Source: Sphingomonas sp. CCH10-B3
GTDB lineage: Bacteria; Pseudomonadota; Alphaproteobacteria; Sphingomonadales; Sphingomonadaceae
NCBI RefSeq assembly: GCF_001556185.1
Contig: NZ_LSIJ01000011.1
Location: forward strand, 21,658-85,657
Direction: 5' to 3'
DNA: 64,000 bases
Below the pieces are notes generated by a model. That model ran no database searches. It had not been told where the DNA came from and was given only the letters and a program-made list of their open reading frames with translations. The first letter of the stretch is position 1. Each line of letters opens with the position of its first letter. Shown here one piece after another: positions 41,714 through 51,987 of the stretch. The position numbers and the translations under genes were made by a program.

Positions 41714-42826
41714 ATGACCTTCGTTTTCGATCGCTACCGCGCGCTGGTCGAGGCGGGCGAACTCCGCCCCGATCCCGAACAGGCCGCCGCCGCAATGAAG
41801 CTCGCCGCGCTCGCCACTGAGCTGGAGGCGACGCCCAAGCGCGGATCGGTGCTGTGGCGCGCGCTCGGGCGGCTGCCCGATCCGCCGCGCGGGGTCTATC
41901 TGTGGGGCGGCGTTGGGCGCGGCAAGTCGATGCTGATGGACCTGTTCTTCAGCTGCCTCGACATCCGCCGCAAGCGCCGCGTGCACTTCCACGAATTCAT
42001 GATCGAAGTGCACCAGCGCCTCGCCGAGGAGCGCAAGAAGGAAGCCGGCGACCCGATCGTACCGGTCGCAACCGCGATGGTCGGCGAATCGCGGCTGATC
42101 GCGTTCGACGAGATGGTGGTGAACAATTCGGCCGATGCGATGATCCTGTCGCGGCTGTTCACGGCAATGTGGGCGCGCGGGCTGACGGTGGTTGCGACCA
42201 GCAATCGACCACCGTCCGACCTCTACAAGGACGGGCTCAACCGCGAGCATTTCCTGCCCTTCATCGCGCTGATCGGCCAGAAGATGGACGTGCTGCCCCT
42301 GAACGGCCCGACCGATTACCGACTCGACCGGCTCGGCAGCATGACGATGTGGCACGTCCCCAACGGCCCCGAGGCGACCAAGGCACTGTCCGACGCCTTT
42401 TTCCGCATGACCGACTATCCGGTCGAGGATCGCGCCAAGGTGCCCGCCGAGGATTTGCCGCTCGGCGGCGGGCGGACGTTGCATGTGCCCAAGAGCCTGA
42501 AAGGCGTCGCCGTCTTCAGCTTCCGCAAGCTGTGCGGCGAAGCGCGCGGCGCCACCGATTATCTCGCGGTCGCGCGGCGATACCACACGGTGTTCCTCGT
42601 CGGCATTCCCCGGCTGGGGCCGGAGAACCGCAACGAAGCATCACGCTTCGTCACGCTGATCGACGCATTGTACGAGAATAGCGTCAAGCTGATCGCCGCC
42701 GCCGATGCCGCGCCCGAAGTGCTCTACACGCGCGGCGATGGCGCATTCGAGTTTGAGCGCACGGTCAGTCGGCTGAAGGAAATGCAGTCGGACGATTACC
42801 GCGCGCGTGGTCACGGCGCGCAGTGA
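41714..42826 (+). CDS. zapE: ZapE/AFG1-like ATPase
   Basis: A 370-residue AAA-type ATPase. Walker A GGVGRGKS is at residues 65-72, Walker B in RLIAFDEMVV, sensor region in LTVVATSNRPPSDLYKDGLNR and the family motif HFHEFMIEVHQRL. The family includes E. coli ZapE, which influences FtsZ-ring stability, and mitochondrial Afg1. It starts at ATG 41714; the open frame further upstream is the palindromic repeat. Confidence 0.93.
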   Translation: MTFVFDRYRALVEAGELRPDPEQAAAAMKLAALATELEATPKRGSVLWRALGRLPDPPRGVYLWGGVGRGKSMLMDLFFSCLDIRRKRRVHFHEFMIEVHQRLAEERKKEAGDPIVPVATAMVGESRLIAFDEMVVNNSADAMILSRLFTAMWARGLTVVATSNRPPSDLYKDGLNREHFLPFIALIGQKMDVLPLNGPTDYRLDRLGSMTMWHVPNGPEATKALSDAFFRMTDYPVEDRAKVPAEDLPLGGGRTLHVPKSLKGVAVFSFRKLCGEARGATDYLAVARRYHTVFLVGIPRLGPENRNEASRFVTLIDALYENSVKLIAAADAAPEVLYTRGDGAFEFERTVSRLKEMQSDDYRARGHGAQ

Positions 42827-42893
42827 CTCACCGATCGCGGTAGTTTCCTCCCCTGATCGCGGCTATGGTCGACCGTAACAGGAGGGCAGGGCA

Positions 42894-43223
42894 ATGCTGG
42901 TGACCACCACCGAAAATGTGACGGGCCATACGGTCAAGGCCGTGCTCGGCCAGGTGTTCGGCGTTGTCGTGCGCAGCCGCGGCATCGGCGGCAACATCAC
43001 CGCCGGGCTGCGTTCGATCGTCGGCGGCGAGATTCCCGAATATACGCGGCTTGTCGAAGAGACGCGGCGGCACGCGATCGACCGGATGGTCCAGAATGCG
43101 GTGCTGATGGGCGCCAATGCCGTGGTGATGATGCGGTTCGATTCGGGCGAAATCGCGCAGGCGATGAACGAGGTCGTCGCCTATGGCACTGCCGTGATCC
43201 TCGATCCTCCGCCCGCGCCATGA
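42894..43223 (+). CDS. YbjQ family (UPF0145) protein
   Basis: A 109-residue protein with MLVTTTENVTGHTV, GVVVRSRGIGGNI and GANAVVMMRFDS, the YbjQ pattern, sometimes called a heavy-metal-binding domain although function is unproven. It starts with ATG after CAGGAGGGC and overlaps the next gene by four bases. Confidence 0.88.
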   Translation: MLVTTTENVTGHTVKAVLGQVFGVVVRSRGIGGNITAGLRSIVGGEIPEYTRLVEETRRHAIDRMVQNAVLMGANAVVMMRFDSGEIAQAMNEVVAYGTAVILDPPPAP

Positions 43224-43513
43224 TCCTGCGCAACATCGTGCTGGCGGTCGCGTTGCTGCTGATGGTGTCGGCGGCGATCGTCGTGCTGCGCGACCCCGCC
43301 GGATGGCCGATGCTGCTGATGAGCGTCCTGCTGGTCGGTGGCATCATCTTCGAACGCCAGCGCTATGGCGCGGCCGGACGCGCGCCCGCCGGCCCGGGAT
43401 GGAGCGCAACTGCCGAACGCTTCATCGATGAAGAAGGGGTGCCGGTGCGCGTGTGGTTTCATGCCGAAACCGGCGAGCGCCGCTATGTACGGGACGATAG
43501 TGCACGCGGCTGA
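43220..43513 (+). CDS. Small membrane protein of unknown function
   Basis: A 97-residue protein with two N-terminal membrane helices (about 4-22 and 29-46, separated by RDPAGWP) and a soluble C-terminal tail (ERFIDEEGVPVRVWFHAETGERRYVRD) of a kind often seen in small sphingomonad proteins. Coupled to the YbjQ gene by ATGA. Function unknown. Confidence 0.72.
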   Translation: MILRNIVLAVALLLMVSAAIVVLRDPAGWPMLLMSVLLVGGIIFERQRYGAAGRAPAGPGWSATAERFIDEEGVPVRVWFHAETGERRYVRDDSARG

Positions 43514-43548
43514 CGCGATTTTTGGCTATTGAAAATCAATTGCAATAA

Positions 43549-44616
<1,068 letters not shown>

Positions 44617-44630
44617 GCAGCCTCATGCGG

Positions 44631-44825
44631 ACGTCACCCCGGCGAAGGCCGGGGTCCAGTTCGCGGCATGATGTGAAAATTTGAAACAATCCGGCGCGAA
44701 AAGCAGATCAAGGAATGGCGGCGATAGTGGAAATTGCGCCTGATCGAAAGCAATAATCCGGACTGGAACGACCTGTTCGAGTCATTGGCCTAGCAACTGG
44801 TCCCCGGCCTACGCCGGGGTGACGT
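44631..44825 (+). mobile_element. 195-bp inverted-repeat element with a nuclease remnant
   Basis: Arms of about 31 bases, ACGTCACCCCGGCGAAGGCC at the left end (44631-44663) and the reverse complement at the right (44794-44825), with about two mismatches. They flank the 3' end of a degraded GIY-YIG nuclease gene. It lies between mdh and sucD and looks like a decayed mobile unit. No target duplication was verified. Confidence 0.6.
44695..44793 (+). pseudogene. GIY-YIG endonuclease C-terminal fragment
   Basis: Reading from 44695, the frame gives REKQIKEWRR, then a TAG at 44725-44727, then WKLRLIESNNPDWNDLFESL and a TAG at 44791-44793. This is the characteristic C-terminal block of the small GIY-YIG (UvrC-N-like) nucleases that are numerous in sphingomonads. 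The catalytic N-terminal part is absent, and there is an internal stop where relatives have a sense codon, so the fragment is dead. Confidence 0.7.
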
Positions 44826-44846
44826 AGGAAAGAAGAACGAGAACCC

Positions 44847-45731
44847 ATGAGCATCCTCGTCGACAAGAATACCAAGGTCATCACGCAGGGGATGACCGGC
44901 GAAACCGGCAGCTTCCACACCAAGGCGGCGCTCGATTACGGCACGCAGATGGTCGGCGGTGTCACCCCGGGGAAGGGTGGGACCGAGCATCTCGGTCTGC
45001 CGGTCTTCAACACTGTCGAGGAAGCGGTCGCCAAGACGGGCGCGACCGCGAGCGTCATCTACGTGCCGCCGCCCTTCGCCGCTGACTCGATCCTTGAGGC
45101 GATCGATGCCGAAGTGCCGCTGATCGTGACGATCACCGAGGGCATTCCGGTACTCGACATGGTCAAGGTCAAGCGCGCGCTGTCGGGCAGCAAGTCGCGG
45201 CTGATCGGGCCGAACTGCCCCGGCGTGCTGACGCCCAATGAATGCAAGATCGGCATCATGCCGGGCAGCATCTTCAAACAGGGTTCGGTCGGCGTCGTGT
45301 CGCGCTCGGGCACGCTGACTTATGAGGCGGTGTTCCAGACCTCGAACGCCGGGCTCGGCCAGACGACCGCGGTCGGCATCGGCGGCGATCCGGTCAACGG
45401 CACCAATTTCATCGATGTGCTTGAGCTGTTCCTGGCCGACGAGGCGACGCAGTCGATCATCATGATCGGCGAAATCGGCGGCTCGGCCGAAGAGGAAGCG
45501 GCGCAATTCCTGCGCGACGAAGCCAAGCGCGGCCGCAAGAAGCCGATGGCAGGCTTCATCGCCGGCCGCACCGCGCCCCCGGGGCGGCGCATGGGCCATG
45601 CCGGGGCGATCGTCTCGGGCGGGCAAGGCGGCGCCGAAGACAAGATTGCGGCAATGGAAGCCGCCGGCATCAAGGTCGCGGCCAGCCCGAGCCTGTTGGG
45701 CGAAACGCTGCTGGAAGTGTTGAAGGGGTAA
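44847..45731 (+). CDS. sucD: Succinate-CoA ligase alpha subunit
   Basis: A 294-residue protein: CoA-binding N-domain ([29 protein letters not shown]) and the C-terminal ligase domain with the phospho-His in [20 protein letters not shown]. It makes succinyl-CoA to succinate plus nucleoside triphosphate together with SucC. The beta subunit gene is not next to it nor anywhere in the window. sucA follows after a repeat-rich spacer. Confidence 0.95.
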   Translation: MSILVDKNTKVITQGMTGETGSFHTKAALDYGTQMVGGVTPGKGGTEHLGLPVFNTVEEAVAKTGATASVIYVPPPFAADSILEAIDAEVPLIVTITEGIPVLDMVKVKRALSGSKSRLIGPNCPGVLTPNECKIGIMPGSIFKQGSVGVVSRSGTLTYEAVFQTSNAGLGQTTAVGIGGDPVNGTNFIDVLELFLADEATQSIIMIGEIGGSAEEEAAQFLRDEAKRGRKKPMAGFIAGRTAPPGRRMGHAGAIVSGGQGGAEDKIAAMEAAGIKVAASPSLLGETLLEVLKG

Positions 45732-45741
45732 GCGAAAAAAT

Positions 45742-45863
45742 CCTTCTCCCACTGGGAGAAGGTGGCCCGAAGGGCCGGATGAGGGCGACTTTCGGGGCCA
45801 ACCTCGCCCTCACCCTCCCACCGCTTACGCGGCGGGCCCCTCCCTCTCCCTGCAGGAGAGGGG
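45742..45863 (+). repeat. Composite palindromic repeat between sucD and sucA
   Basis: Three hairpin-forming segments in a row: CCTTCTCCCACTGGGAGAAGG (45742-45762, 9-bp arms), GGCCCGAAGGGCC (45764-45776) and, after a spacer, CCCCTCCCTCTCC...GGAGAGGGG (45837-45863). They fill the sucD-sucA gap and could act as an mRNA processing or attenuation region. Confidence 0.75.
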
Positions 45864-45877
45864 ATTGGAGAATGATC

Positions 45878-48802
45878 ATGGGCTACGAAGGCCAGGATTT
45901 CGAAGCACTTGCAGGCTCGGTGAGCCCCGCGTTCATCAACTCGCTTTATGCACGCTATCAAGCGGCACCCGACAGCGTCGAACCCGCCTGGCGCGGTTTC
46001 TTCGAAGGGCTGGAGAGCGCGGCGAGTGGCCCGAGCTGGCAGGCGAAGAATTGGCCCGCGACCGACACCGACGATCTGACCGCCGCGCTCGATCCGTCGC
46101 AGATGGCGCTCGCGCCCAAGCCGACCAAGGGCGATGCCAAGCCCGCAGCTGCCCCCGCCGCCCCGCAAGTCGACGTCACCCGCGCCGCCGCCGATTCGAT
46201 CCGCGCGATGATGCTGATCCGCACCTATCGCGTGCGCGGGCATCTTGCCGCCAATCTCGATCCGCTCGGCCTCACCAAGCAGGAATTGCCCGCCGATCTG
46301 ACCCCCGAGTACCACGGCTTTTCCGGCGCCGATCTCGACCGGCCCGTCTATATCGGCGGGGCGCTCGGGCTCGAGACCGCGACCGTGCGCGAGCTCGTCG
46401 ACATCCTGCGCGCCAATTACTGCGGCAATGTCGGCCTCGAATATATGCACATCGCCGATGTCGAGGAGCGACGCTTCCTGCAGGAACGGATGGAGGGCAA
46501 GGACAAGGCCATCCAGTTCAGCCCCGAAGGCAAGAAGGCGATCCTGAACAAGGTGATCGAAGCCGAGCAGTGGGAGAAATTCCTCGGCAAGAAATATGTC
46601 GGCACCAAGCGCTTCGGGCTCGACGGCGGCGAAAGCATGATTCCTGCGCTCGAAAGCGTGATCAAATACGGCGGCCAGTACGGCGTGCGCGAGATCGTGT
46701 ACGGCATGGCGCACCGCGGGCGGCTGAACGTGCTCGCGAATGTGATGGCCAAGGCTTACCGCGTGATCTTCCACGAATTTTCGGGCGGGTCGGATAACCC
46801 TGAGGATGTCGGCGGATCGGGCGACGTGAAGTACCACCTTGGTACATCCACCGACCGCGAATTCGACGGGATCAGCGTGCACATGTCGCTGGTCGCCAAC
46901 CCGTCACACCTTGAAGCGGCCGATCCGGTGGTGCTCGGCAAGACGCGTGCGATCCAGACGATTGCGGGCGATGAGCACCATAGCGGTTCGCTGCCGGTGC
47001 TGATCCATGGCGACGCGGCCTTCGCGGGGCAGGGGATTGTCTGGGAATGCCTCGGCTTTTCGGGCATTCGCGGCTATAACACCGGCGGTTGCCTCCACTT
47101 CATTATCAATAACCAGATCGGTTTTACGACCAGCCCCCAATTTGCGCGCAGCTCGCCCTATCCGAGCGATGTGGCGAAGGGCGTGCAGGCGCCGATCTTC
47201 CACGTCAATGGCGACGATCCGGAGGCGGTCACCTTCGCCTGCAAGATGGCGATCGAGTTCCGCCAGCGCTTCCACCGCGACATCGTGATCGACATGTGGT
47301 GCTATCGCCGCTTCGGCCACAATGAAGGCGATGAGCCGAGCTTCACCCAGCCGCTGATGTACGATCGCATCCGCCAGCATCCGCCGGTCAGCGAAATCTA
47401 TGGCAAGAAGCTGATCGAACAGGGCGTGGTCGACCAGGCGTGGATCGACGGCCAGATCAAGGCCTTCACCGACCTGCTCGAAGGTGAATTCCATGCGGGC
47501 GCAAGCTACAAGCCCAACAAGGCCGATTGGTTCGCCGGGCGCTGGTCGGGGCTGCACGCGCCCGCCGATCCCGAAACCGCGCGGCGCAATGTCGAAACCG
47601 GCATCGAGCCCAAGCTGTTTGAAGCGATCGGTCGCACGCTCACCACCGTCCCGGACAGCGTCAAGATCCACAAGACGCTCGCGCGCGTCATCGATGCCAA
47701 GCGCGCGATGTTCACGAGCGGCGAAGGCTTTGACTGGGCGACCGGCGAAGCGCTCGCCTTCGGGTCGCTGCTGTCGGAGGGCTATGGCGTCCGCTTGTCG
47801 GGGCAGGATTCGGGTCGCGGCACCTTCAGCCAGCGCCACGCGGTGTGGGTCGATCAGACCGACGAGCATAAATACATCCCGCTCGGCACGATCGAGCATG
47901 GCAATTTCGAAGTGCTCGACAGCCCGCTGTCCGAATATGGCGTGCTCGGCTTCGAATATGGCTATGCGCTCGCCGACCCGAAGACGCTCGTGCTGTGGGA
48001 AGCGCAGTTCGGCGATTTCATGAACGGCGCGCAGATCATGATCGACCAGTTCATCGCGGCAGGCGAAGCCAAGTGGCTGCGCGCGAACGGGCTCGTGATG
48101 CTGCTGCCGCACGGTTATGAAGGGCAGGGGCCCGAGCATAGCTCGGCACGGCCCGAGCGATTTCTGCAGCTTTGCGCGGGCGACAATATGCAGGTCGCCA
48201 ATTGCACGACACCGGCGAACTACTTCCACCTGCTGCGCCGCCAGATGCACCGGCCGTTCCGCAAGCCCTTGGTGATCTTTACGCCCAAGTCGCTGCTGCG
48301 CCACAAGCTCGCGGTGTCGAAGGCGGCGGACTTCCAGGGCGACAGCCACTTCATGCGGATCCTGAGCGATCCCTGGGCGCCCGCCGACGCCGATGTGCAC
48401 CGGCTGGTGCTATGCACCGGCAAGGTTGCCTATGACCTGATGGAAGCGCGCAACGCGGCCGAAGACAAGAACACCGCGATCGTGCGGATCGAGCAGCTCT
48501 ATCCCTTCCCCGGCGAGCCGCTCGTGACTCGGCTCAAGCGGATGACCAATGTCCGCGAGGTCGTCTGGGCACAGGAAGAGCCGAAGAACAATGGCGCCTG
48601 GAGCTTCGTCGAGCCCTTCATCGAGGAATGTCTGGTTGAAGCGGGCAGCGCGGTCACGCGGCCGCGCTATGCCGGGCGCGCGGCGGCGGCATCGCCCGCC
48701 ACCGGCCTGATGAAGCGCCACCAGATGGAGCAGGCCGCGCTCGTCGCCGATGCGCTCGGCCACAATGTCCGCGAAGAAATCCGCCGTACCCGGAAAGGCT
48801 GA
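45878..48802 (+). CDS. sucA: 2-oxoglutarate dehydrogenase E1 component
   Basis: A 974-residue thiamine-diphosphate enzyme of normal length. The N-terminal [11 protein letters not shown]...[10 protein letters not shown] segment binds E2; [28 protein letters not shown] and [13 protein letters not shown] (thiamine-PP motif) form the first half, and [15 protein letters not shown] and [20 protein letters not shown] the second. It decarboxylates 2-oxoglutarate and succinylates the lipoyl group of SucB. ATG 45878 is preferred over ATG 45872 because GGAG is seven bases before it. sucB starts four bases after its stop. Confidence 0.96.
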   Translation: MGYEGQDFEALAGSVSPAFINSLYARYQAAPDSVEPAWRGFFEGLESAASGPSWQAKNWPATDTDDLTAALDPSQMALAPKPTKGDAKPAAAPAAPQVDVTRAAADSIRAMMLIRTYRVRGHLAANLDPLGLTKQELPADLTPEYHGFSGADLDRPVYIGGALGLETATVRELVDILRANYCGNVGLEYMHIADVEERRFLQERMEGKDKAIQFSPEGKKAILNKVIEAEQWEKFLGKKYVGTKRFGLDGGESMIPALESVIKYGGQYGVREIVYGMAHRGRLNVLANVMAKAYRVIFHEFSGGSDNPEDVGGSGDVKYHLGTSTDREFDGISVHMSLVANPSHLEAADPVVLGKTRAIQTIAGDEHHSGSLPVLIHGDAAFAGQGIVWECLGFSGIRGYNTGGCLHFIINNQIGFTTSPQFARSSPYPSDVAKGVQAPIFHVNGDDPEAVTFACKMAIEFRQRFHRDIVIDMWCYRRFGHNEGDEPSFTQPLMYDRIRQHPPVSEIYGKKLIEQGVVDQAWIDGQIKAFTDLLEGEFHAGASYKPNKADWFAGRWSGLHAPADPETARRNVETGIEPKLFEAIGRTLTTVPDSVKIHKTLARVIDAKRAMFTSGEGFDWATGEALAFGSLLSEGYGVRLSGQDSGRGTFSQRHAVWVDQTDEHKYIPLGTIEHGNFEVLDSPLSEYGVLGFEYGYALADPKTLVLWEAQFGDFMNGAQIMIDQFIAAGEAKWLRANGLVMLLPHGYEGQGPEHSSARPERFLQLCAGDNMQVANCTTPANYFHLLRRQMHRPFRKPLVIFTPKSLLRHKLAVSKAADFQGDSHFMRILSDPWAPADADVHRLVLCTGKVAYDLMEARNAAEDKNTAIVRIEQLYPFPGEPLVTRLKRMTNVREVVWAQEEPKNNGAWSFVEPFIEECLVEAGSAVTRPRYAGRAAAASPATGLMKRHQMEQAALVADALGHNVREEIRRTRKG

Positions 48803-48806
48803 GCCA

Positions 48807-50018
48807 ATGGCAACCGAAGTCAAAGTGCCCGTGCTGGGCGAATCGATCACCGAAGCGACTCTAGGCGAATGGCTCAAGCAGCCGGGTGACGCGGTCGCGC
48901 TCGACGAACCCGTGGCGAGCCTCGAGACCGACAAGGTTTCGGTCGAGGTCGGCGCGCCTGCCGCTGGCGTGATGGGGCCGCATGCTGTTGCGGTGGGTGA
49001 CACCGTGCAGGTCGGCGCGATGATCGCGACGATCGAGGATGGCGCGGCTGCCGCGCCCGCTCAGGCGCCTGCGAAGGTGGCCGAGCCCGAACCCGCCCGC
49101 TCGGCGAGCGACGTCGCTGCCAGCGGCGCCGCGCCTGCTGCGCTGTCGCCGTCGGTCCGGCGCGCGGTGCTCGAAACCGGCGTCGATCCCTCGACCGTCA
49201 CCGGCACCGGCAAGGACGGGCGGCTGACCAAGGACGATGTGCTGGCGGCCAAGCCTGCGCCCGCGCCGACGCCCGCCCCCGCGCCGAGCCCCGCCCCTGC
49301 AGCGGCACCTGCCGGTGAACGCCGCGAGGAGCGCGTGCGGATGACGCGGCTGCGCCAGACCGTCGCCAAGCGGCTGAAGGAAGCGCAGAACACCGCCGCG
49401 ATGCTGACCACCTTCAACGACGTCGACATGACGGCGGTGATCGAGGCGCGCGCCAAGTACAAGGACCTGTTCGAAAGGAAGCACGGCGTCCGGCTCGGCT
49501 TCATGGGCTTTTTCGTGAAGGCGGCCTGCCTTGCGCTCAAGGACATCCCTGCTGTCAATGCCTCGATCGACGGCGACGAAATCGTCTATCACGACTATGC
49601 TGACATCTCGGTCGCGGTGTCGGGGCCGACCGGCCTTGTCGTGCCGGTGGTGCGCGACGCCGATCAGCTTTCGGTCGCGGCGATCGAGAAGAAGATCGGT
49701 GATTTCGGCAAGCGCGCCAAGGACGGCACGCTGACGCTCGACGACATGAAGGGTGGGACCTTCACCATCTCGAACGGCGGCGTGTTCGGTTCGCTGATGT
49801 CGACCCCGATCATCAACCCGCCGCAGTCGGCGGTGCTGGGCCTCCACCGCATCGAGGATCGCCCGGTCGTCCGCGACGGCCAGATCGTAATCCGCCCGAT
49901 GATGTACTTGGCGCTCAGCTATGACCACCGCCTGATCGACGGGCGCGAAGCCGTGACGTTCCTGGTGGCGCTGAAGAACGCGATTGAAGACCCGACGCGG
50001 ATTTTGATTGATCTCTAG
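48807..50018 (+). CDS. sucB: 2-oxoglutarate dehydrogenase E2 (dihydrolipoyl succinyltransferase)
   Basis: A 403-residue protein: one lipoyl domain (residues 1-77; lipoylated Lys in [10 protein letters not shown]), an Ala/Pro-rich linker, a peripheral-subunit-binding domain ([20 protein letters not shown]), a second Ala/Pro linker ([20 protein letters not shown]) and the catalytic domain ending in [13 protein letters not shown] with the catalytic His and Asp. It transfers succinyl to CoA. Tightly follows sucA. Confidence 0.96.
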   Translation: MATEVKVPVLGESITEATLGEWLKQPGDAVALDEPVASLETDKVSVEVGAPAAGVMGPHAVAVGDTVQVGAMIATIEDGAAAAPAQAPAKVAEPEPARSASDVAASGAAPAALSPSVRRAVLETGVDPSTVTGTGKDGRLTKDDVLAAKPAPAPTPAPAPSPAPAAAPAGERREERVRMTRLRQTVAKRLKEAQNTAAMLTTFNDVDMTAVIEARAKYKDLFERKHGVRLGFMGFFVKAACLALKDIPAVNASIDGDEIVYHDYADISVAVSGPTGLVVPVVRDADQLSVAAIEKKIGDFGKRAKDGTLTLDDMKGGTFTISNGGVFGSLMSTPIINPPQSAVLGLHRIEDRPVVRDGQIVIRPMMYLALSYDHRLIDGREAVTFLVALKNAIEDPTRILIDL

Positions 50019-50041
50019 CGGCAACGTTGAGGAGGCACTCG

Positions 50042-50536
50042 ATGGGCATGGTCTGGGTGCTCGCTACGGCGAGCGACGAACAAGTGGCGACGCTTCGAGC
50101 CGATCCGTCCGGTTTGTACGATTTCGTGAACAGCGAAGAAGCCTATGAATCCGGGCGATCGCTGGAACTCGACAAGCAATGGCACGCTGTCCATTTTCTC
50201 TTGACCGGATCGGCGGGCGCGACCGACGACCCGTTGAGCCTGATCATAGGCACCTTCGAAGAGATCGGCCCCGATAATGGTTACGGCCCCGCTTGGTTCG
50301 TGCCAAAGCGCTTCATTGGCGAATTCGACCGGACTCTTTCGGCACAGAGTAATGCTGAAATCGCCGCGCGATACGATGCGGCGGCGATGGTGCGCGAAGA
50401 TGTTTACATCGCAGACGCACTTGAAGAGGAAGGCGAAGAAGGCCTGCAGTTTCTGATGGAAGACATCGATCGACTAAGGACGTTTGTAACCAGAGCTGCG
50501 GCCGAAGGTGCAAATGCGTTTGGTCTCATTACTTGA
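50042..50536 (+). CDS. YfbM (DUF1877) family protein
   Basis: A 164-residue soluble protein starting at MGMVWVLATASDEQ (GAGGAGGC upstream). SLELDKQWHAVHFLLTGSA and GYGPAWFVPKRFIGEF are the family's conserved blocks. Function is unknown. It lies between sucB and lpdA, which are normally adjacent, with slightly less GC-rich composition than the neighbours, consistent with insertion. Confidence 0.85.
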   Translation: MGMVWVLATASDEQVATLRADPSGLYDFVNSEEAYESGRSLELDKQWHAVHFLLTGSAGATDDPLSLIIGTFEEIGPDNGYGPAWFVPKRFIGEFDRTLSAQSNAEIAARYDAAAMVREDVYIADALEEEGEEGLQFLMEDIDRLRTFVTRAAAEGANAFGLIT

Positions 50537-50553
50537 GCATGATGGAATCCAAA

Positions 50554-51948
50554 ATGGCTGACTACGACTACGACGTCCTCATCATCGGTGCCGGCCCCGG
50601 CGGTTATGTCGCGGCGATCCGCGCGGCGCAGCTCGGGCTGAAGACCGCTTGCGTCGAGAGCCGCGAGACGCTCGGCGGCACCTGCCTCAACGTCGGCTGC
50701 ATTCCGTCCAAGGCGATGCTGCACGCATCCGAATTCTTCAACGACGCCGCCAACGGCACGCTCGCCAAGCTCGGCATCAAGCTCGGGTCGGTCGAGCTTG
50801 ATATGGAGGCGCTCCACGCGCAGCGGCTCGATGCGGTCAAGCAGCTCACCGGCGGCGTCGCCTTTCTGCTCAAGAAGAACAAGGTCGACTGGCTGAAGGG
50901 CCATGCCAGCTTCACCGGCACCGACACGGTCGATGTCGCGGGCACCAGCTACCGCGCCAAGAACATCGTCGTCGCCACGGGCTCGAGCGTCACTCCGCTG
51001 CCCGGCGTCGCGATCGACGAGCAGATCATCGTCTCCTCCACCGGCGCGCTCGAATTCCCGCAAGTCCCCGAACATCTCGTCGTCATCGGCGGCGGCGTGA
51101 TCGGGCTCGAGCTCGGCAGCGTGTGGAAGCGGCTCGGCGCGAAAGTCACCTGCGTCGAATTTCTCGACCAGATCCTGCCCGGCTTCGATGGCGAAGTCCG
51201 CAAGGAATCGAACAAGATCTTCAAGAAGCAGGGCATCGAGTTCAAGCTCTCCACCAAGGTCACCGGCGTCGCTGTCGAAGGTGGTAAGGCGACCGTCACC
51301 GTCGAACCCGCCGCTGGCGGCACGCCCGAGACGATCGCGGCGTCCCACGTCCTCGTCTCGATCGGTCGCCGCCCCAATACCGAGGGGCTCAATCTTGAGG
51401 CCGCCGGCATCACGCCGAACAAGCGCGGCCAGATCGAAATCGACCACCGCTTCCAGACCAATGTCCCCGGCATCTGGGCGATCGGCGATGTCGTGCCGGG
51501 GCCGATGCTCGCGCACAAGGCCGAGGATGAAGGCATTGCGGTTGCCGAGAATATCGCCGGCCACACCGGCATCGTGAACCATGATGTGATCCCGAGCGTC
51601 GTCTACACCTGGCCCGAAATCGCTGGGGTCGGCCTGACCGAGGAAGCCGCCAGGGAGCGCGGCGAGATCAAGGTCGGCAAGTTCCCGATGCTCGCCAACA
51701 GCCGCGCCAAGACCAACCACGAGCCTGACGGCTTCGTGAAGGTCATCGCCGATGCCAAGACCGACCGCGTACTCGGCGTCTGGATGATCGCGTCGGTTGC
51801 GGGCTCAATGATCGCGCAAGCCGCGCAAGCGATGGAATTCGGCGCGACCAGCGAGGACATCGCCTATACCTGCCATGCCCACCCGACGCATGCCGAAGCC
51901 TTCAAGGAAGCGGCGATGGGCGTGACCGGCAAGCCGATCCACATCTGA
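50554..51948 (+). CDS. lpdA: Dihydrolipoyl dehydrogenase (E3)
   Basis: A 464-residue flavoprotein: FAD motif VLIIGAGPGGYVAAIRAAQ, the redox-active disulfide in GGTCLNVGCIPSKAML, the NAD motif VVIGGGVIGLELGSVW, and the interface His-Glu pair in CHAHPTHAEAFKEA. It reoxidises the lipoyl groups of SucB and of other 2-oxoacid complexes. ATG 50554 (GGA seven bases upstream) gives the standard length; two nearby in-frame ATGs would add four or five residues. Confidence 0.96.
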   Translation: MADYDYDVLIIGAGPGGYVAAIRAAQLGLKTACVESRETLGGTCLNVGCIPSKAMLHASEFFNDAANGTLAKLGIKLGSVELDMEALHAQRLDAVKQLTGGVAFLLKKNKVDWLKGHASFTGTDTVDVAGTSYRAKNIVVATGSSVTPLPGVAIDEQIIVSSTGALEFPQVPEHLVVIGGGVIGLELGSVWKRLGAKVTCVEFLDQILPGFDGEVRKESNKIFKKQGIEFKLSTKVTGVAVEGGKATVTVEPAAGGTPETIAASHVLVSIGRRPNTEGLNLEAAGITPNKRGQIEIDHRFQTNVPGIWAIGDVVPGPMLAHKAEDEGIAVAENIAGHTGIVNHDVIPSVVYTWPEIAGVGLTEEAARERGEIKVGKFPMLANSRAKTNHEPDGFVKVIADAKTDRVLGVWMIASVAGSMIAQAAQAMEFGATSEDIAYTCHAHPTHAEAFKEAAMGVTGKPIHI

Positions 51949-51987
51949 CAGTGGCGGGGGCCACCGCGCGGGCAGCCCCCGGACCGG

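Noticed and set aside
45320..46882. Antisense open frame across sucD, the repeat and sucA
   Set aside because: It crosses two real genes and a repeat; no ribosome site or domain.
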